From the NCBI GenBank assembly GCA_011053055.1, contig DRHT01000032.1, positions 1-64,000 on the forward strand: a stretch of 64,000 nucleotides of DNA, given 5' to 3'. Below the pieces are notes generated by a model that worked only from the letters and a program-made list of their open reading frames with translations, did not search any database and was not told the origin of the DNA. The stretch is from Halopseudomonas sabulinigri (GTDB lineage: Bacteria > Pseudomonadota > Gammaproteobacteria > Pseudomonadales > Pseudomonadaceae). Within the stretch, counting starts at the first letter, position 1. Each line of letters begins with the position of its first letter. Below are positions 47,535 through 57,720 of this stretch, piece by piece. Position numbers and translations under genes: made by a program.

Positions 47535-48701
47535 ATGAACACATTCACCTTTCATAAAATCAAACAGCTCAGCGTTGCGGGTCTGCTGCTTGCAGTGCTC
47601 GCGGGTTGTGATGCCAGCGGCCAGGAGACGGCGGCTGCACCACCGCCACCCGAGGTGGAAGTGGCTACTGTAAGCACCCGTGATGTCACTCTTTGGGATA
47701 CCTTCACCGGACGTATCGCGGCGCCCGAAACCGTCGCGCTGCGGCCGCGTGTCAGTGGCTATATCGACAAGGTAGCCTTTACCGAGGGTGAGCTGGTCAA
47801 ACAGGGCGATGTGCTTTTTGTAATTGATCAACGGCCCTATCAAGCCCGCTTGCAGATGGCCAAAGCCGAGTTGGAACGCGCCCGCAGCCAGCGGTTGCTG
47901 AGCAATCGTGAAGCACAACGCGCCGAGCAGCTGTGGGAGCGCCGGGCTATTTCCCGCGAAGAGCTGGATCAACGCAGCGCAGCGCGTGCTATCGCCCAGG
48001 CTGGTGTAGATTCCGCGCAGGCATCGTTGGATAACGCCAAGCTGGACCTGGCCTACACCGAGGTCAAGGCACCGGTGGGCGGTCGCATGGGCCGAGCGGA
48101 AATTACCCGCGGCAACCTGGCGACGGCGGACAGCACCTTGCTGGCAACGCTGGTCTCAGTTGATCCCATGTATGTGTACTTTGAGAGTGATCAGCAGACG
48201 GCCGATAACAACCCCTATGCTACGGCGGAGCATGCCGTTGTCCCGGTGCGGGTAGGTTTGGCTAACAGTGAGGATTACCCACACGAAGGCCAGCTCGATT
48301 TTGTTGATAACCAGTTCAACGCGGCGACCGGCACATTGCAGTACCGCGCAGTGATCGCCAACCCACAAGGTAGTCTGCGTCCCGGTCAGTTTGCTCGGGT
48401 GCAAATGCCGGTAGCGGCGGCTAGCAAAGCGATTCTGATTGACCAAAAAGCCGTGCTTACAGACCAGGATCGCCGCTATGTGTACCTGCTGGATGAGCAG
48501 AACCACGCTACTCGACACTTTGTGGAAACTGGCCGCCGGGTCGATGGTTTGCTGGTTATCAACAAAGGATTGAGCGGTGGCGAGCGTTTGGTCGTCAACG
48601 GGCTGCAGAAAATCCTCTTTCCCGGCATGCAAGTAGTACCGCAGCTAGTGGCGATGGCCAGTGCGGATCGACAGATCGCGGTGGCGCAGAACAGCTTCTA
48701 G
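47535..48701 (+). CDS. efflux RND transporter periplasmic adaptor (MexE-like)
   Basis: Start re-assigned to ATG 47535; LLAVLAGCDASG lipobox; RVSGYIDKVAFTEGELVKQGDVLFVID. Confidence 0.92.
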   Translation: MNTFTFHKIKQLSVAGLLLAVLAGCDASGQETAAAPPPPEVEVATVSTRDVTLWDTFTGRIAAPETVALRPRVSGYIDKVAFTEGELVKQGDVLFVIDQRPYQARLQMAKAELERARSQRLLSNREAQRAEQLWERRAISREELDQRSAARAIAQAGVDSAQASLDNAKLDLAYTEVKAPVGGRMGRAEITRGNLATADSTLLATLVSVDPMYVYFESDQQTADNNPYATAEHAVVPVRVGLANSEDYPHEGQLDFVDNQFNAATGTLQYRAVIANPQGSLRPGQFARVQMPVAAASKAILIDQKAVLTDQDRRYVYLLDEQNHATRHFVETGRRVDGLLVINKGLSGGERLVVNGLQKILFPGMQVVPQLVAMASADRQIAVAQNSF

Positions 48702-48783
48702 CTGTCGGTCATACCCAACCTATAACCCAATCATTATTGCCAGGGGTGCGCTCAGTTGAGCGCGCCGCAGGGAGAGTCTGGCC

Positions 48784-51700
48784 GTGAATATTTCACGTTT
48801 CTTTATCGATAGACCGATTTTTGCTTCGGTACTGTCGATCATTATTTTTGCTGTAGGCCTGATCAGCATTCCGCTGTTGCCGGTCAGTGAATACCCCGAG
48901 GTAGTGCCGCCCAGCGTGCTAATCAGCGCCAGTTACCCCGGTGCCAACCCCAAAACTATTTCCGAAACCGTCGCCACGCCACTGGAAGAAGCCATCAATG
49001 GCGTGGAAGACATGATCTACATGAAGTCGGTGGCCGGTAGCGACGGCAGTCTGGCGCTAACCGTGACCTTTGCTCTGGGTACTGATCCGGATCAGGCGCA
49101 GGTGCAGGTGCAGAACCGGGTATCCCAGGCGTTGCCGCGCTTGCCTGAGGATGTGCGCCGCCTCGGTGTAACCACCCAGAAGCAGTCGCCCAACCTGATG
49201 ATGGCGGTGCACCTTATTTCGCCGGATGACAGCCTGGATGCGACCTATATTCGCAACTATGCGGTGCTGCATATTCGTGATGAGCTGGCGCGGATTCCCG
49301 GCGTAGGTCAGGCCGGGCTGTTCGGCTCTGGCGACTACGCCATGCGTTTGTGGATTGACCCACAGCGTGCTGCCGCGCTCGGCGTGACCGCCGGCGACAT
49401 TACTGCCGCGGTGCAAGAGCAAAACGTGCAGGTTTCGGCTGGGCAGATTGGTGCGCCGCCGATGCCAAACGGCTCAGACCTGCTGATTTCGATTAATGCC
49501 AAGGGGCGGCTGGATAGCAAAGAAGCCTTCGGCGAGATCGTATTGAAGACAGGCAGTAACGGTCAGATTACCCGGCTTAGTGATGTCGCGCGCATTGAGC
49601 TAGCGGCTCAAGAGGATTCCCTGCGAGCGCTGCTTAATGGGCGTCAGGCGGTGGCATTACCCATCTTTCAGGCGCCGGGCTCTAACGCACTGGATGTGTC
49701 GGCAGCGGTTCGCGCCAAAATGGATGAGCTGGATGACAGCTTCCCGAAAGGCTTGAAGTGGGAGGTCGCCTACGACCCCACGGTGTTTGTTAGTACATCC
49801 ATCAGCTCGGTGATCACTACCTTGCTGGAAGCGGTGGCACTGGTGGTGTTGGTGGTGATTCTGTTCCTGCAGACCTGGCGCGCCTCGCTGATTCCATTGC
49901 TGGCAGTGCCGGTGTCGATTGTCGGCAGTTTTGCGATCTTGCTGCTGCTGGGCTTTTCTATCAATACCCTGACGTTGTTCGCCATGGTATTGGCGATTGG
50001 TATTGTGGTGGATGACGCCATCGTGGTGGTGGAGAACGTCGAGCGCAACATCGAGGCGGGATTGGCGCCCTTGGCGGCGGCCCATCAGGCGATGCGCGAA
50101 GTGAGCGGGCCGATCATTGCGATCAGTCTGGTGCTCTGTGCGGTCTTCGTACCGATGGCGTTTCTGGATGGCATTACTGGCCAGTTCTATCGGCAGTTTG
50201 CGGTCACCATCGCGATTACTACCGTGATCTCGGCGATCAACTCGCTGACTCTGTCGCCCGCGTTGGCTGCCACGCTACTTAAGCCGCATGGCGCTGCGCC
50301 AGACCTTCCAGCTCGGTTGCTGGATCGTGGTTTTGGCTGGCTGTTCCGCCCGTTCAATCGGTTCTTTCAGCGCAATGCGTTGCGTTATGAGCGGTTTGTG
50401 GGTCGCAGCTTTAGTCGTCGTGGTTTGGTCCTGGGCGTCTATCTGGTGTTGTTGGCGGGCACCGCGTTCATGTTCAACAAGGTGCCGGGCGGCTTTATTC
50501 CCACTCAGGATAAGACCTATCTGATTGGTAGCATCCGCCTGCCCGAAGGCTCGACCCTGGACCGCACCGAAGCCGTTGCGCGGCAGGTTAGTGAACTGGC
50601 GCTGAACACCGAAGGGGTGGCGAACGCCGCCGCCTTTGTTGGCTTCAATGCGCTACAGGGCACCAATACCCCGAATATTGCCACAGTGTTTGTGTTGTTC
50701 GATGATTTTGCTATTCGTGATCGTACCGCGCAGGAAATTGCCGATGAGCTGAACGGCAAGCTGGGCGGCATCAATGAAGGCTTTGCGATTACCTTTATGC
50801 CGCCGCCGGTTTTCGGCTTGGGCGCTGGCTCCGGTTACTCGCTGTACATTCAGGATCGCAGTGGCGCGGGTTATGGCGCGCTGCAGCAATCTACCGACAG
50901 CCTGGCCATGGCGCTGAGTCAAACACCGGGGCTGGGCTTTCCGATCACGTCTTATCAGGCCAATGTGCCGCAACTGGATGCCGAGGTAGATCGCCTGCAG
51001 GCCAAGGCGCAAGGCGTGCGGCTGGATGATCTGTTCGGCACGTTGCAAATGTACTTTGGCTCGCAGTACATCAACGACTTCAACCTGTTTGGCCGCACTT
51101 ATCAGGTCAAAGCGCAGGCGGATTCACAGTTCCGTGATGAAGCCAGCGACATCGACCACCTCTACACGCGTAACGCCAGCGGTGACATGGTGCCGCTGAA
51201 TACCATGGTCAGCCTGAAACCGAGCTTCGGCCCGGACCCGGTGATCCGTTACAACGGTTACCCCGCGTCGGACCTGATCGGCCAGTCCGATCCGAGCATG
51301 CTGTCGTCCGGTGAAACCCTGGCGACGGTTGCCAAAGTAGCCGGGCAGACCTTGCCGGCGGGTATGAGTGTGGAATGGACCGATCTCAGCTTTCAGCAGA
51401 TCACCCAGGGCAACGCCGCGATGGTGGTGTTTCCGCTAGCGCTGCTGTTGGTATTTTTGGTGCTGGCTGCCCTCTATGAAAGTTGGGTAATGCCGCTGGC
51501 GGTAATCCTGATCGTGCCTATGTGTTTGCTTGCTGCCTTGTTTGGCGTTTGGCTCAGCGGCGGCGATAACAACGTCTTCGTGCAGGTAGGTTTAGTGGTG
51601 TTGATGGGCTTGGCCTGCAAGAACGCGATCCTGATTGTCGAGTTTGCCCGCGAGTTGGAAATGGATGGCATGGACACCGTGAAAGCAGCATTGGAATCGA

Positions 51701-51960
51701 GTCGCCTGCGGTTGCGTCCGATCATCATGACCTCGGTGGCTTTCATCGCCGGCGTAGTGCCCTTGGTGTTGGCCACAGGTGCGGGCAGTGAAGTACGCAA
51801 CGCCATGGGGATTACCGTATTTACCGGGATGCTAGGGGTGACCTTGTTCGGCTTGCTGCTCACGCCAGTCTTCTATGTATCCCTGCGCAAGCTGTCAGGT
51901 AAATCGCTGGCGCCACAACCGAGCAATGCGGCGCAGCAAGAGGAAAATTCCCATGTTTAA
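48784..51960 (+). CDS. efflux RND transporter permease (HAE1 family, MexF-like)
   Basis: 1058 aa; MNISRFFIDRPIFASVLSIIIFAVGLISIPLLPVSEYPEVVPPSV; GIVVDDAIVVVENVERN. Confidence 0.95.
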   Translation: MNISRFFIDRPIFASVLSIIIFAVGLISIPLLPVSEYPEVVPPSVLISASYPGANPKTISETVATPLEEAINGVEDMIYMKSVAGSDGSLALTVTFALGTDPDQAQVQVQNRVSQALPRLPEDVRRLGVTTQKQSPNLMMAVHLISPDDSLDATYIRNYAVLHIRDELARIPGVGQAGLFGSGDYAMRLWIDPQRAAALGVTAGDITAAVQEQNVQVSAGQIGAPPMPNGSDLLISINAKGRLDSKEAFGEIVLKTGSNGQITRLSDVARIELAAQEDSLRALLNGRQAVALPIFQAPGSNALDVSAAVRAKMDELDDSFPKGLKWEVAYDPTVFVSTSISSVITTLLEAVALVVLVVILFLQTWRASLIPLLAVPVSIVGSFAILLLLGFSINTLTLFAMVLAIGIVVDDAIVVVENVERNIEAGLAPLAAAHQAMREVSGPIIAISLVLCAVFVPMAFLDGITGQFYRQFAVTIAITTVISAINSLTLSPALAATLLKPHGAAPDLPARLLDRGFGWLFRPFNRFFQRNALRYERFVGRSFSRRGLVLGVYLVLLAGTAFMFNKVPGGFIPTQDKTYLIGSIRLPEGSTLDRTEAVARQVSELALNTEGVANAAAFVGFNALQGTNTPNIATVFVLFDDFAIRDRTAQEIADELNGKLGGINEGFAITFMPPPVFGLGAGSGYSLYIQDRSGAGYGALQQSTDSLAMALSQTPGLGFPITSYQANVPQLDAEVDRLQAKAQGVRLDDLFGTLQMYFGSQYINDFNLFGRTYQVKAQADSQFRDEASDIDHLYTRNASGDMVPLNTMVSLKPSFGPDPVIRYNGYPASDLIGQSDPSMLSSGETLATVAKVAGQTLPAGMSVEWTDLSFQQITQGNAAMVVFPLALLLVFLVLAALYESWVMPLAVILIVPMCLLAALFGVWLSGGDNNVFVQVGLVVLMGLACKNAILIVEFARELEMDGMDTVKAALESSRLRLRPIIMTSVAFIAGVVPLVLATGAGSEVRNAMGITVFTGMLGVTLFGLLLTPVFYVSLRKLSGKSLAPQPSNAAQQEENSHV

Positions 51961-53377
51961 GCCACTGCATAAGCTAGCACCCTTTGCTCTGAGTCTGCTG
52001 GTGACCGCCTGCGCGGTAGGGCCGGACTATAAGGCTCCGCAACCAGTGCAAGTAGATAGCTTCAGCCAAGCCGCCAATAGCCGCTTTGATGAGGCAGCCG
52101 AGCAGCGCTTTTGGGCTGGCTTCAATGATCCGATATTGGAGCGATTGGTTGAGCGAACTCTGGCTGGAAACCTCGATCTGCAAACCTTGTTAGCGCGTTA
52201 TCGGGGTTCTGAGGCACTGTTGCGCGGTGCCCGCAGGGATCGCTGGCCTAGCTTGCGCGCTGAGGGCGGCGCATCAAAACAGCACCTGGCTGAGGTCGAA
52301 CGCATTACGCCAGGCCAGGAGCGGGTCGAGCAGTATTCCGCTGGGCTGGTCGCCAGCTGGGAGCTTGATCTATACGGTCGGCTGGCACGCGGAGTGGAAG
52401 CTAGCGAGGCAGAGCTACAGGCCTCCGCTGCGGATTTTCAGGCGTTGCAGGTAGCATTAACCGGACAACTGGCGAGTAGCTACTTCTCGTTACGAGGACA
52501 GCAACAATTGCTGGCAGTCGCTGAGCAGAACGTGGCTTTGCAGCAAGAATCGCTGGACATCGTTAGCGCGCGGCTTGAGGCCGGGCGCGGCACCCAATTT
52601 GATCAGTTGCGGGCACAGGCTGAACTGGATTCGTTGCGCGCCCTGGTGCCGCAGCGCAAGGCCGCCGTGCAGTTGAGCATGCACCGTTTGGCGGTACTCA
52701 CCGGCCAGCCTCCGGCGGCTCTGAATGCACTGTTGAGTGAGGCTAAGCCAATGCCGACGGTAGTCGCTGAAATACCCGTGGGTACGCCCGCTGATGTGCT
52801 GCGTCGTCGTCCGGATATTCAGGCAGCAGAGCGCCGACTGGCTGCCGCCACTGCGCGCATCGGGGTGGCGACTGCCGATCTGTTCCCACGGTTTACCCTG
52901 GGCGGTTTGTTGGGCTCCGTTGCTGGCAACGGCAGCGACCTGTTCAGTGCGGGCGCAGAATCACGCAGCGTCACGCTGGGTATTGATTGGACCTTTCTGG
53001 ACGTTGAAGGTGTGCGTGCGCGTATTGCTGCCGCAGATGCACGCGGTGCGGAAGGTTTGGCGCAATATCAGCAGGCGGTATTAAGCGCACTGGAAGAAAC
53101 CGAGAATGGGCTGGTTAATGTGCGCCAGTCACAGCGGCGTAGCGGTTGGCTGCAAAGCGCCAGTGAGGCTGCCGAACAGGCTGTTGAGCAAGCGCGCTTG
53201 CGCTATGAGCAGGGTTACATTGAGTATTTTGAAGTACTGGATGCTGAGCAGGCGTTAACGGCGGTGCGCAGTGATCTGGTGCAAAGCCGCATTGAATCGG
53301 CGGTGGCCATGGTGTCGGTTTATCAGGCCATAGCGGGAGCGCCGGCAGAAGAAAGCCCGGCGCTGGCGCGACGCTGA
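51953..53377 (+). CDS. efflux outer membrane factor (OprN/NodT family)
   Basis: Start re-assigned to ATG 51953; LLVTACAVGPDYKAPQ lipobox; RRRPDIQAAERRLAAATARIGVA. Confidence 0.94.
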   Translation: MFKPLHKLAPFALSLLVTACAVGPDYKAPQPVQVDSFSQAANSRFDEAAEQRFWAGFNDPILERLVERTLAGNLDLQTLLARYRGSEALLRGARRDRWPSLRAEGGASKQHLAEVERITPGQERVEQYSAGLVASWELDLYGRLARGVEASEAELQASAADFQALQVALTGQLASSYFSLRGQQQLLAVAEQNVALQQESLDIVSARLEAGRGTQFDQLRAQAELDSLRALVPQRKAAVQLSMHRLAVLTGQPPAALNALLSEAKPMPTVVAEIPVGTPADVLRRRPDIQAAERRLAAATARIGVATADLFPRFTLGGLLGSVAGNGSDLFSAGAESRSVTLGIDWTFLDVEGVRARIAAADARGAEGLAQYQQAVLSALEETENGLVNVRQSQRRSGWLQSASEAAEQAVEQARLRYEQGYIEYFEVLDAEQALTAVRSDLVQSRIESAVAMVSVYQAIAGAPAEESPALARR

Positions 53378-53392
53378 GGTTGCGTCGCCGCC

Positions 53393-53944
53393 TCAGAAAT
53401 TAGCTGGGGTGGTGGCGCTGATCAGCAGGCAGTCTTCTTTGTCGGACGGATTGCGGAAGCGATGTGGCTGGTTGCTGTCGAAGTAATAGCTGTCGCCGCT
53501 GGCCAGAATGTAAACCTCGTTGCCCACGGTGACTTCCAGCTGACCTTTGACTACGGTGCCGGCTTCTTCGCCTTCATGGTTGAGCATATCCGGACCGGTA
53601 TCAGTGCCGGGTGGGTAGGTCTCATTCAGGAAGGAAAAAGCGCGGTTGGGGTGGCCCTTGCCGACTAGCTTCATTGTCACGCCACTGGTGCCGATATCCA
53701 GCAGTTCGTCAGCGCGGTAGATCACTTTACGTTGGGCGTCTTCCTCTACTTCCAACGAAAAGAAATCGACCAGTGAAATCGGAATGCCGGAGAGCACTTT
53801 CTTCAGCGAGCTGACCGAGGGGCTGACGCTGTTTTTCTCGATCATCGAGATGGTGCTGTTGGTAACGCCGGCTCTTTTGGCCAGTTCTCGTTGTGATAAA
53901 GCCTTGAGCTTACGGATGGTTTTCAGGCGAGCACCAACGTCCAA
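53393..53944 (-). CDS. XRE-cupin regulator (PuuR-like)
   Basis: HTH LKTIRKLKALSQRELAKRAGVTNSTISMIEKN plus C-terminal cupin; TTG 53944 preceded by GGAGG is the best start. Confidence 0.9.
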   Translation of the reverse strand: MDVGARLKTIRKLKALSQRELAKRAGVTNSTISMIEKNSVSPSVSSLKKVLSGIPISLVDFFSLEVEEDAQRKVIYRADELLDIGTSGVTMKLVGKGHPNRAFSFLNETYPPGTDTGPDMLNHEGEEAGTVVKGQLEVTVGNEVYILASGDSYYFDSNQPHRFRNPSDKEDCLLISATTPANF

Positions 53945-54076
53945 AGGCAGATTCCTCCAGGGAATAGTCAGACAGGTTACACAGGCAGGTGTGCACAATG
54001 AGGCGAATCATTGCACGGGCGTTCAGAATTTTCAACAGATCACGGAATGAACAGTCCGCTCTGTGCGTTGTGTCGC

Positions 54077-55147
54077 TTAGCCTAGATATCGGCGCGGTAC
54101 GCGGTTCAGGTTGCAGAACAGCTGATAGGGAATGCTGTCTGCCCAGGCTGCGACTTCACTGGCGTTGAGGCCTGCGCCCCAGAGCCGGATGGTACTGCCC
54201 AGACTGCTGCCGGGCAGGTCGGTCAAATCAACCGTGAGCATGTCCATGGAGACGCGGCCAATCAATTGGCTGCGCTGACCGTCGACCAGTACCGGGGTGC
54301 CATCTTTGGCGTGGCGCGGATAACCATCGGCATAGCCCATGGCGACCACGCCGACGCGGGTGGGGCGCTGGGTGATAAAGCGCGAGCCGTAGCCAACTGG
54401 CTCGCCAGCCGGCAATTCGCGTACCGCGATGATCTTCGATTCCAACTGCATCACCGGCTGCAGCTGCTCAGCCTGTGGTTGAACGAAGCTGAAGGGTGTG
54501 GCGCCGTACAGCATGATGCCGGGGCGCAGCCAATCACCGTGGGCGCTAGGCCAGGCCAATATGCCCGGCGAGTTGCATAGGCTGGCGGGGCCGTTGAGCC
54601 CTTCATTCGCCTGGGCAAATACGGCGAGTTGCTCTTCCGTGCGGCCCGTATCGGGCTCGTCCGCTCGGGCGAAGTGAGTCATCTTGGTCAAGCTGGCGAC
54701 CTTGTTGTTGCGCTCCAGCCTGCGCCACGTATCGGCGTACTCGGTGGGGCTAAAGCCGACGCGATGCATGCCGGTATCCAACTTGAGCCAGATGTGCAGC
54801 GGCGCGGCTAGTTCGGTCTGCTCCAGCTGATTTAATTGTTCCGCATGATGCAGTACGGCCCAGAGGTTGTGCTCCGCCAATAGTGGCAACTCATCGGCTT
54901 CAAACCAGCCTTCCAGCAGCAAAATCGGCTTGCTGACGCCAGCGGCGCGCAGCTCCAGCGCTTCTTCTATACAAGCGACGGCAAAACCATCGGCTATGTC
55001 TGCCAACGCTTCGGCGCATTGCACCGCGCCATGCCCATAGGCGTTGGCCTTGATCACCGCCAACGCGCGCTGGCCGGACAGGGATTTAGCCAGCAAATAG
55101 TTCTGGCGCAAAGCGTTGAGGTCAATCAGGGCGTGGGCTGGGCGCAT
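54077..55147 (-). CDS. alr: alanine racemase
   Basis: [22 protein letters not shown]-Lys motif; 356 aa. Confidence 0.96.
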   Translation of the reverse strand: MRPAHALIDLNALRQNYLLAKSLSGQRALAVIKANAYGHGAVQCAEALADIADGFAVACIEEALELRAAGVSKPILLLEGWFEADELPLLAEHNLWAVLHHAEQLNQLEQTELAAPLHIWLKLDTGMHRVGFSPTEYADTWRRLERNNKVASLTKMTHFARADEPDTGRTEEQLAVFAQANEGLNGPASLCNSPGILAWPSAHGDWLRPGIMLYGATPFSFVQPQAEQLQPVMQLESKIIAVRELPAGEPVGYGSRFITQRPTRVGVVAMGYADGYPRHAKDGTPVLVDGQRSQLIGRVSMDMLTVDLTDLPGSSLGSTIRLWGAGLNASEVAAWADSIPYQLFCNLNRVPRRYLG

Positions 55148-55193
55148 GAATAGGGTCTTGAAAAAATGCGGGCTGAATGCCCCGCTAAGCTAA

Positions 55194-55311
55194 GGGACGT
55201 GCTGAACAATTCCGCAACCTCTGGCCTGAAGGTCTCAAAGGCGAGCGCTCAAGCATACATCTGCACGCTTGAGAACTCGCAGAGAGTCTGTGGAATTGCT
55301 CAGCACGTCCC
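55194..55311. repeat. 118-bp imperfect palindrome / MITE-like element between ridA and alr
   Basis: Terminal inverted repeats GGGACGTGCTGAACAATTCC / GGAATTGCTCAGCACGTCCC (19/20); inner arms GCGAGCGCTCAAGC / GCTTGAGAACTCGC. Confidence 0.75.
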
Positions 55312-55366
55312 AAGATTATCAGACGCGGTTCCTTGGCGGGAATGCGCGACTGATGAGGGGGTAGGT

Positions 55367-55723
55367 TTAAATTGCAGCGACCACTGACATCTCGACCAGA
55401 ATCTCGGGCTCGCACAGCTTGGCTTCCACGGTCGCGCGTGCCGGTGCGGTGCCAGCGGGTAACCATTGATCCCACACGCTGTTCATGGCGGCGAAATCGG
55501 CATCGATGTCTTTCAGATAGATAGTGACCGAGAGGATCCGCGTCTTGTCGGTGCCCGCTTGGGCCAGCAGCGTTTCGATTTCGTTAAGAGTACTGCGCGT
55601 CTGCGTTGCCGCGTCCTTATCCAGATCCTCATCAGCGGCCACTTGACCTGACAGGTAGAGGGTATTTTGATGAATCACAATCTGACTCATGCGCTCATTA
55701 GTGAGCAGTCGCTGGATGGCCAT
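55367..55723 (-). CDS. RidA family enamine/imine deaminase
   Basis: Start re-assigned to ATG 55723: [41 protein letters not shown]. Confidence 0.92.
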   Translation of the reverse strand: MAIQRLLTNERMSQIVIHQNTLYLSGQVAADEDLDKDAATQTRSTLNEIETLLAQAGTDKTRILSVTIYLKDIDADFAAMNSVWDQWLPAGTAPARATVEAKLCEPEILVEMSVVAAI

Positions 55724-56999
55724 GGTGCGCGGATTCCTTGTGTTGATCGTAACGGTTGAGATTGTAGTCGCCGGCGTCGATGGCGGTTTTTTTGCCATCA
55801 ATCAGGTCTGCCAGCAGTTGGCTGGAACCGCAGGACATAGTCCAGCCCAGCGTGCCGTGGCCGGTATTAAAATACAAATTGCGTAGCTTGCTGGCGCCAA
55901 TAATGGGCGTGCCATCCGGTGTATTCGGGCGGAAGCCGGTCCAGAACGTTGCCTCGCTAACCGCACCTGCCTCCGGGAACAGGTCGGAAACGACCATCTC
56001 CAGGGTGGCGCGACGCTTCTCACTAAGGCTATTGTCAAAGCCTGTCAGTTCAGCCATGCCGCCCACGCGGATACGATCGGCAAAGCGCGTCATGGCGACC
56101 TTATAGGTCTCGTCCATGATGGTCGAAACCGGTGCCATCGCATCGTTGGTTACTGGCAGGGTTAGCGAATAGCCCTTGATCGGATAGATCGGCAGCTCCA
56201 TACCCAGCGGTCGGGCGAGCTTGGGTGAGAAGCTACCGAGCGCCAGCACGTAACGGTCGGCTTGCAGGATTTCGCCGTTGGCCAGCTTTACGCCGGTGAT
56301 TTGGGCGCCATCACTGAGCAACTCGTCGATCTCGCAATTGAAGCGGAACTGCACGCCCAACTCGGCAGCCTTGTCGGCCAGGCGGGTGGTGAACAGATGA
56401 CAGTCGCCAGTTTCGTCATTGGGCAGGCGCAGACCGCCAACAATCTTGTGCGCGCTGGGTGCCAGGCCCGGTTCGGCGGCAACGCAGCCTGCCCGGTCGA
56501 GCAGCTCATAGGGCACGCCGCAACGTTCCAATACAGCGATATCCTTTGCGGCAGCGTCCATCTGCTGTTGAGTGCGAAACAGTTGCAAGGTACCAAGCTC
56601 GCGGTGCTCATAATCCACGCCGCTGTCGGTGCGCAGTGCCATCAGGCAGTCGCGGCTGTACTCGGCCAGGCGCATCATGCGCTCCTTGTTGACCGCGTAA
56701 CGGGCTGCAGTGCAGTTACGCAGCATTTGCACCATCCAGCGATATTGCAGTGGATCGCTCGTAGGTTTGATAGCCAGCGGTGCGTGCTTGGCTATCATCC
56801 ATTTGACCGCTTTGAACGGCACGCCGGGTGCAGCCCAAGGCGCAGAGTAGCCTGGGGAGATCATGCCCGCGTTGCCGAAGCTGGTTTCCAGCGCTGGGCC
56901 GCTTTGGCGATCGACCACGGTCACTTGATGTCCAGCCTTGGCTAGATACCAGGCGCTGGTGATGCCGATGACGCCGCTACCAAGAATAAGAACCTGCAT
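55698..56999 (-). CDS. dadA: D-amino acid dehydrogenase small subunit
   Basis: [59 protein letters not shown]. Confidence 0.96.
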   Translation of the reverse strand: MQVLILGSGVIGITSAWYLAKAGHQVTVVDRQSGPALETSFGNAGMISPGYSAPWAAPGVPFKAVKWMIAKHAPLAIKPTSDPLQYRWMVQMLRNCTAARYAVNKERMMRLAEYSRDCLMALRTDSGVDYEHRELGTLQLFRTQQQMDAAAKDIAVLERCGVPYELLDRAGCVAAEPGLAPSAHKIVGGLRLPNDETGDCHLFTTRLADKAAELGVQFRFNCEIDELLSDGAQITGVKLANGEILQADRYVLALGSFSPKLARPLGMELPIYPIKGYSLTLPVTNDAMAPVSTIMDETYKVAMTRFADRIRVGGMAELTGFDNSLSEKRRATLEMVVSDLFPEAGAVSEATFWTGFRPNTPDGTPIIGASKLRNLYFNTGHGTLGWTMSCGSSQLLADLIDGKKTAIDAGDYNLNRYDQHKESAHHGHPATAH

Positions 57000-57017
57000 G
57001 GCACTGCTCCACAGAAG

Positions 57018-57052
57018 TAGAATACTGCCCTATGGGCGATATCACTATTCTA
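57018..57052. promoter_or_regulatory. candidate Lrp-type operator in dadA/lrp intergenic region
   Basis: TAGAATA (57018-57024) / TATTCTA (57046-57052) inverted half-sites flanking GCCCTATGGGC. Confidence 0.45.
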
Positions 57053-57138
57053 TGGCAAGTGATCTGGTCTAATTTTTCGTTTATTTTGTATTTAATGACG
57101 AAAGATTCTTCTCGATATTAAATATTCAGAGGTTTTTT

Positions 57139-57633
57139 ATGAAAACCAAAAAAGCCTCCAGCCGCGAGCTGGACAAGATTGATCGCCACATTCTGCAATT
57201 GCTGCAGGATGAAGGGCGCATGTCCTATGTCGAACTGGGAGACAGGGTCGGCCTCTCTACTACGCCTTGCATGGAGCGAGTAAAGCGGCTGGAGCGGGAG
57301 AAGTTTATCCTCAGCTACGGCGCGCGGTTGAACCCACAAAAACTGCAGGCCAATTTGCTGGTGTTCGTCGAGATCAGTCTGTACTCCAAATCGGCCGACA
57401 TCTTTGACGATTTTCGCCGTGCCGCCACCAAGTTGCCGCACGTATTGGAGTGCCATTTGGTATCCGGAGACTTCGATTATCTGATCAAAGCGCGGATTTC
57501 CGAGATGGCGTCCTATCGCAAGCTGCTCGGCGACATTCTTTTGCGGCTGCCGGGGGTGCGGGAATCCAAGAGCTATATTGTGATGGAAGAATTAAAAGAG
57601 ACGCTCGCCATTCCGATCCCGGAGCCGGATTGA
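57139..57633 (+). CDS. Lrp/AsnC family regulator (DadR-like)
   Basis: ELDKIDRHILQLLQDEGRMSYVELGDRVGLSTTPCMERVKRLE; divergent from dadA. Confidence 0.94.
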   Translation: MKTKKASSRELDKIDRHILQLLQDEGRMSYVELGDRVGLSTTPCMERVKRLEREKFILSYGARLNPQKLQANLLVFVEISLYSKSADIFDDFRRAATKLPHVLECHLVSGDFDYLIKARISEMASYRKLLGDILLRLPGVRESKSYIVMEELKETLAIPIPEPD

Positions 57634-57720
57634 TGCCTGGCGTTGTTCTGCCGAAGTTTAGTGTTTATGCTGCTGTAAATTTTTATTGACACTAATGCGC
57701 CTATTTCAAACGGATATCCC

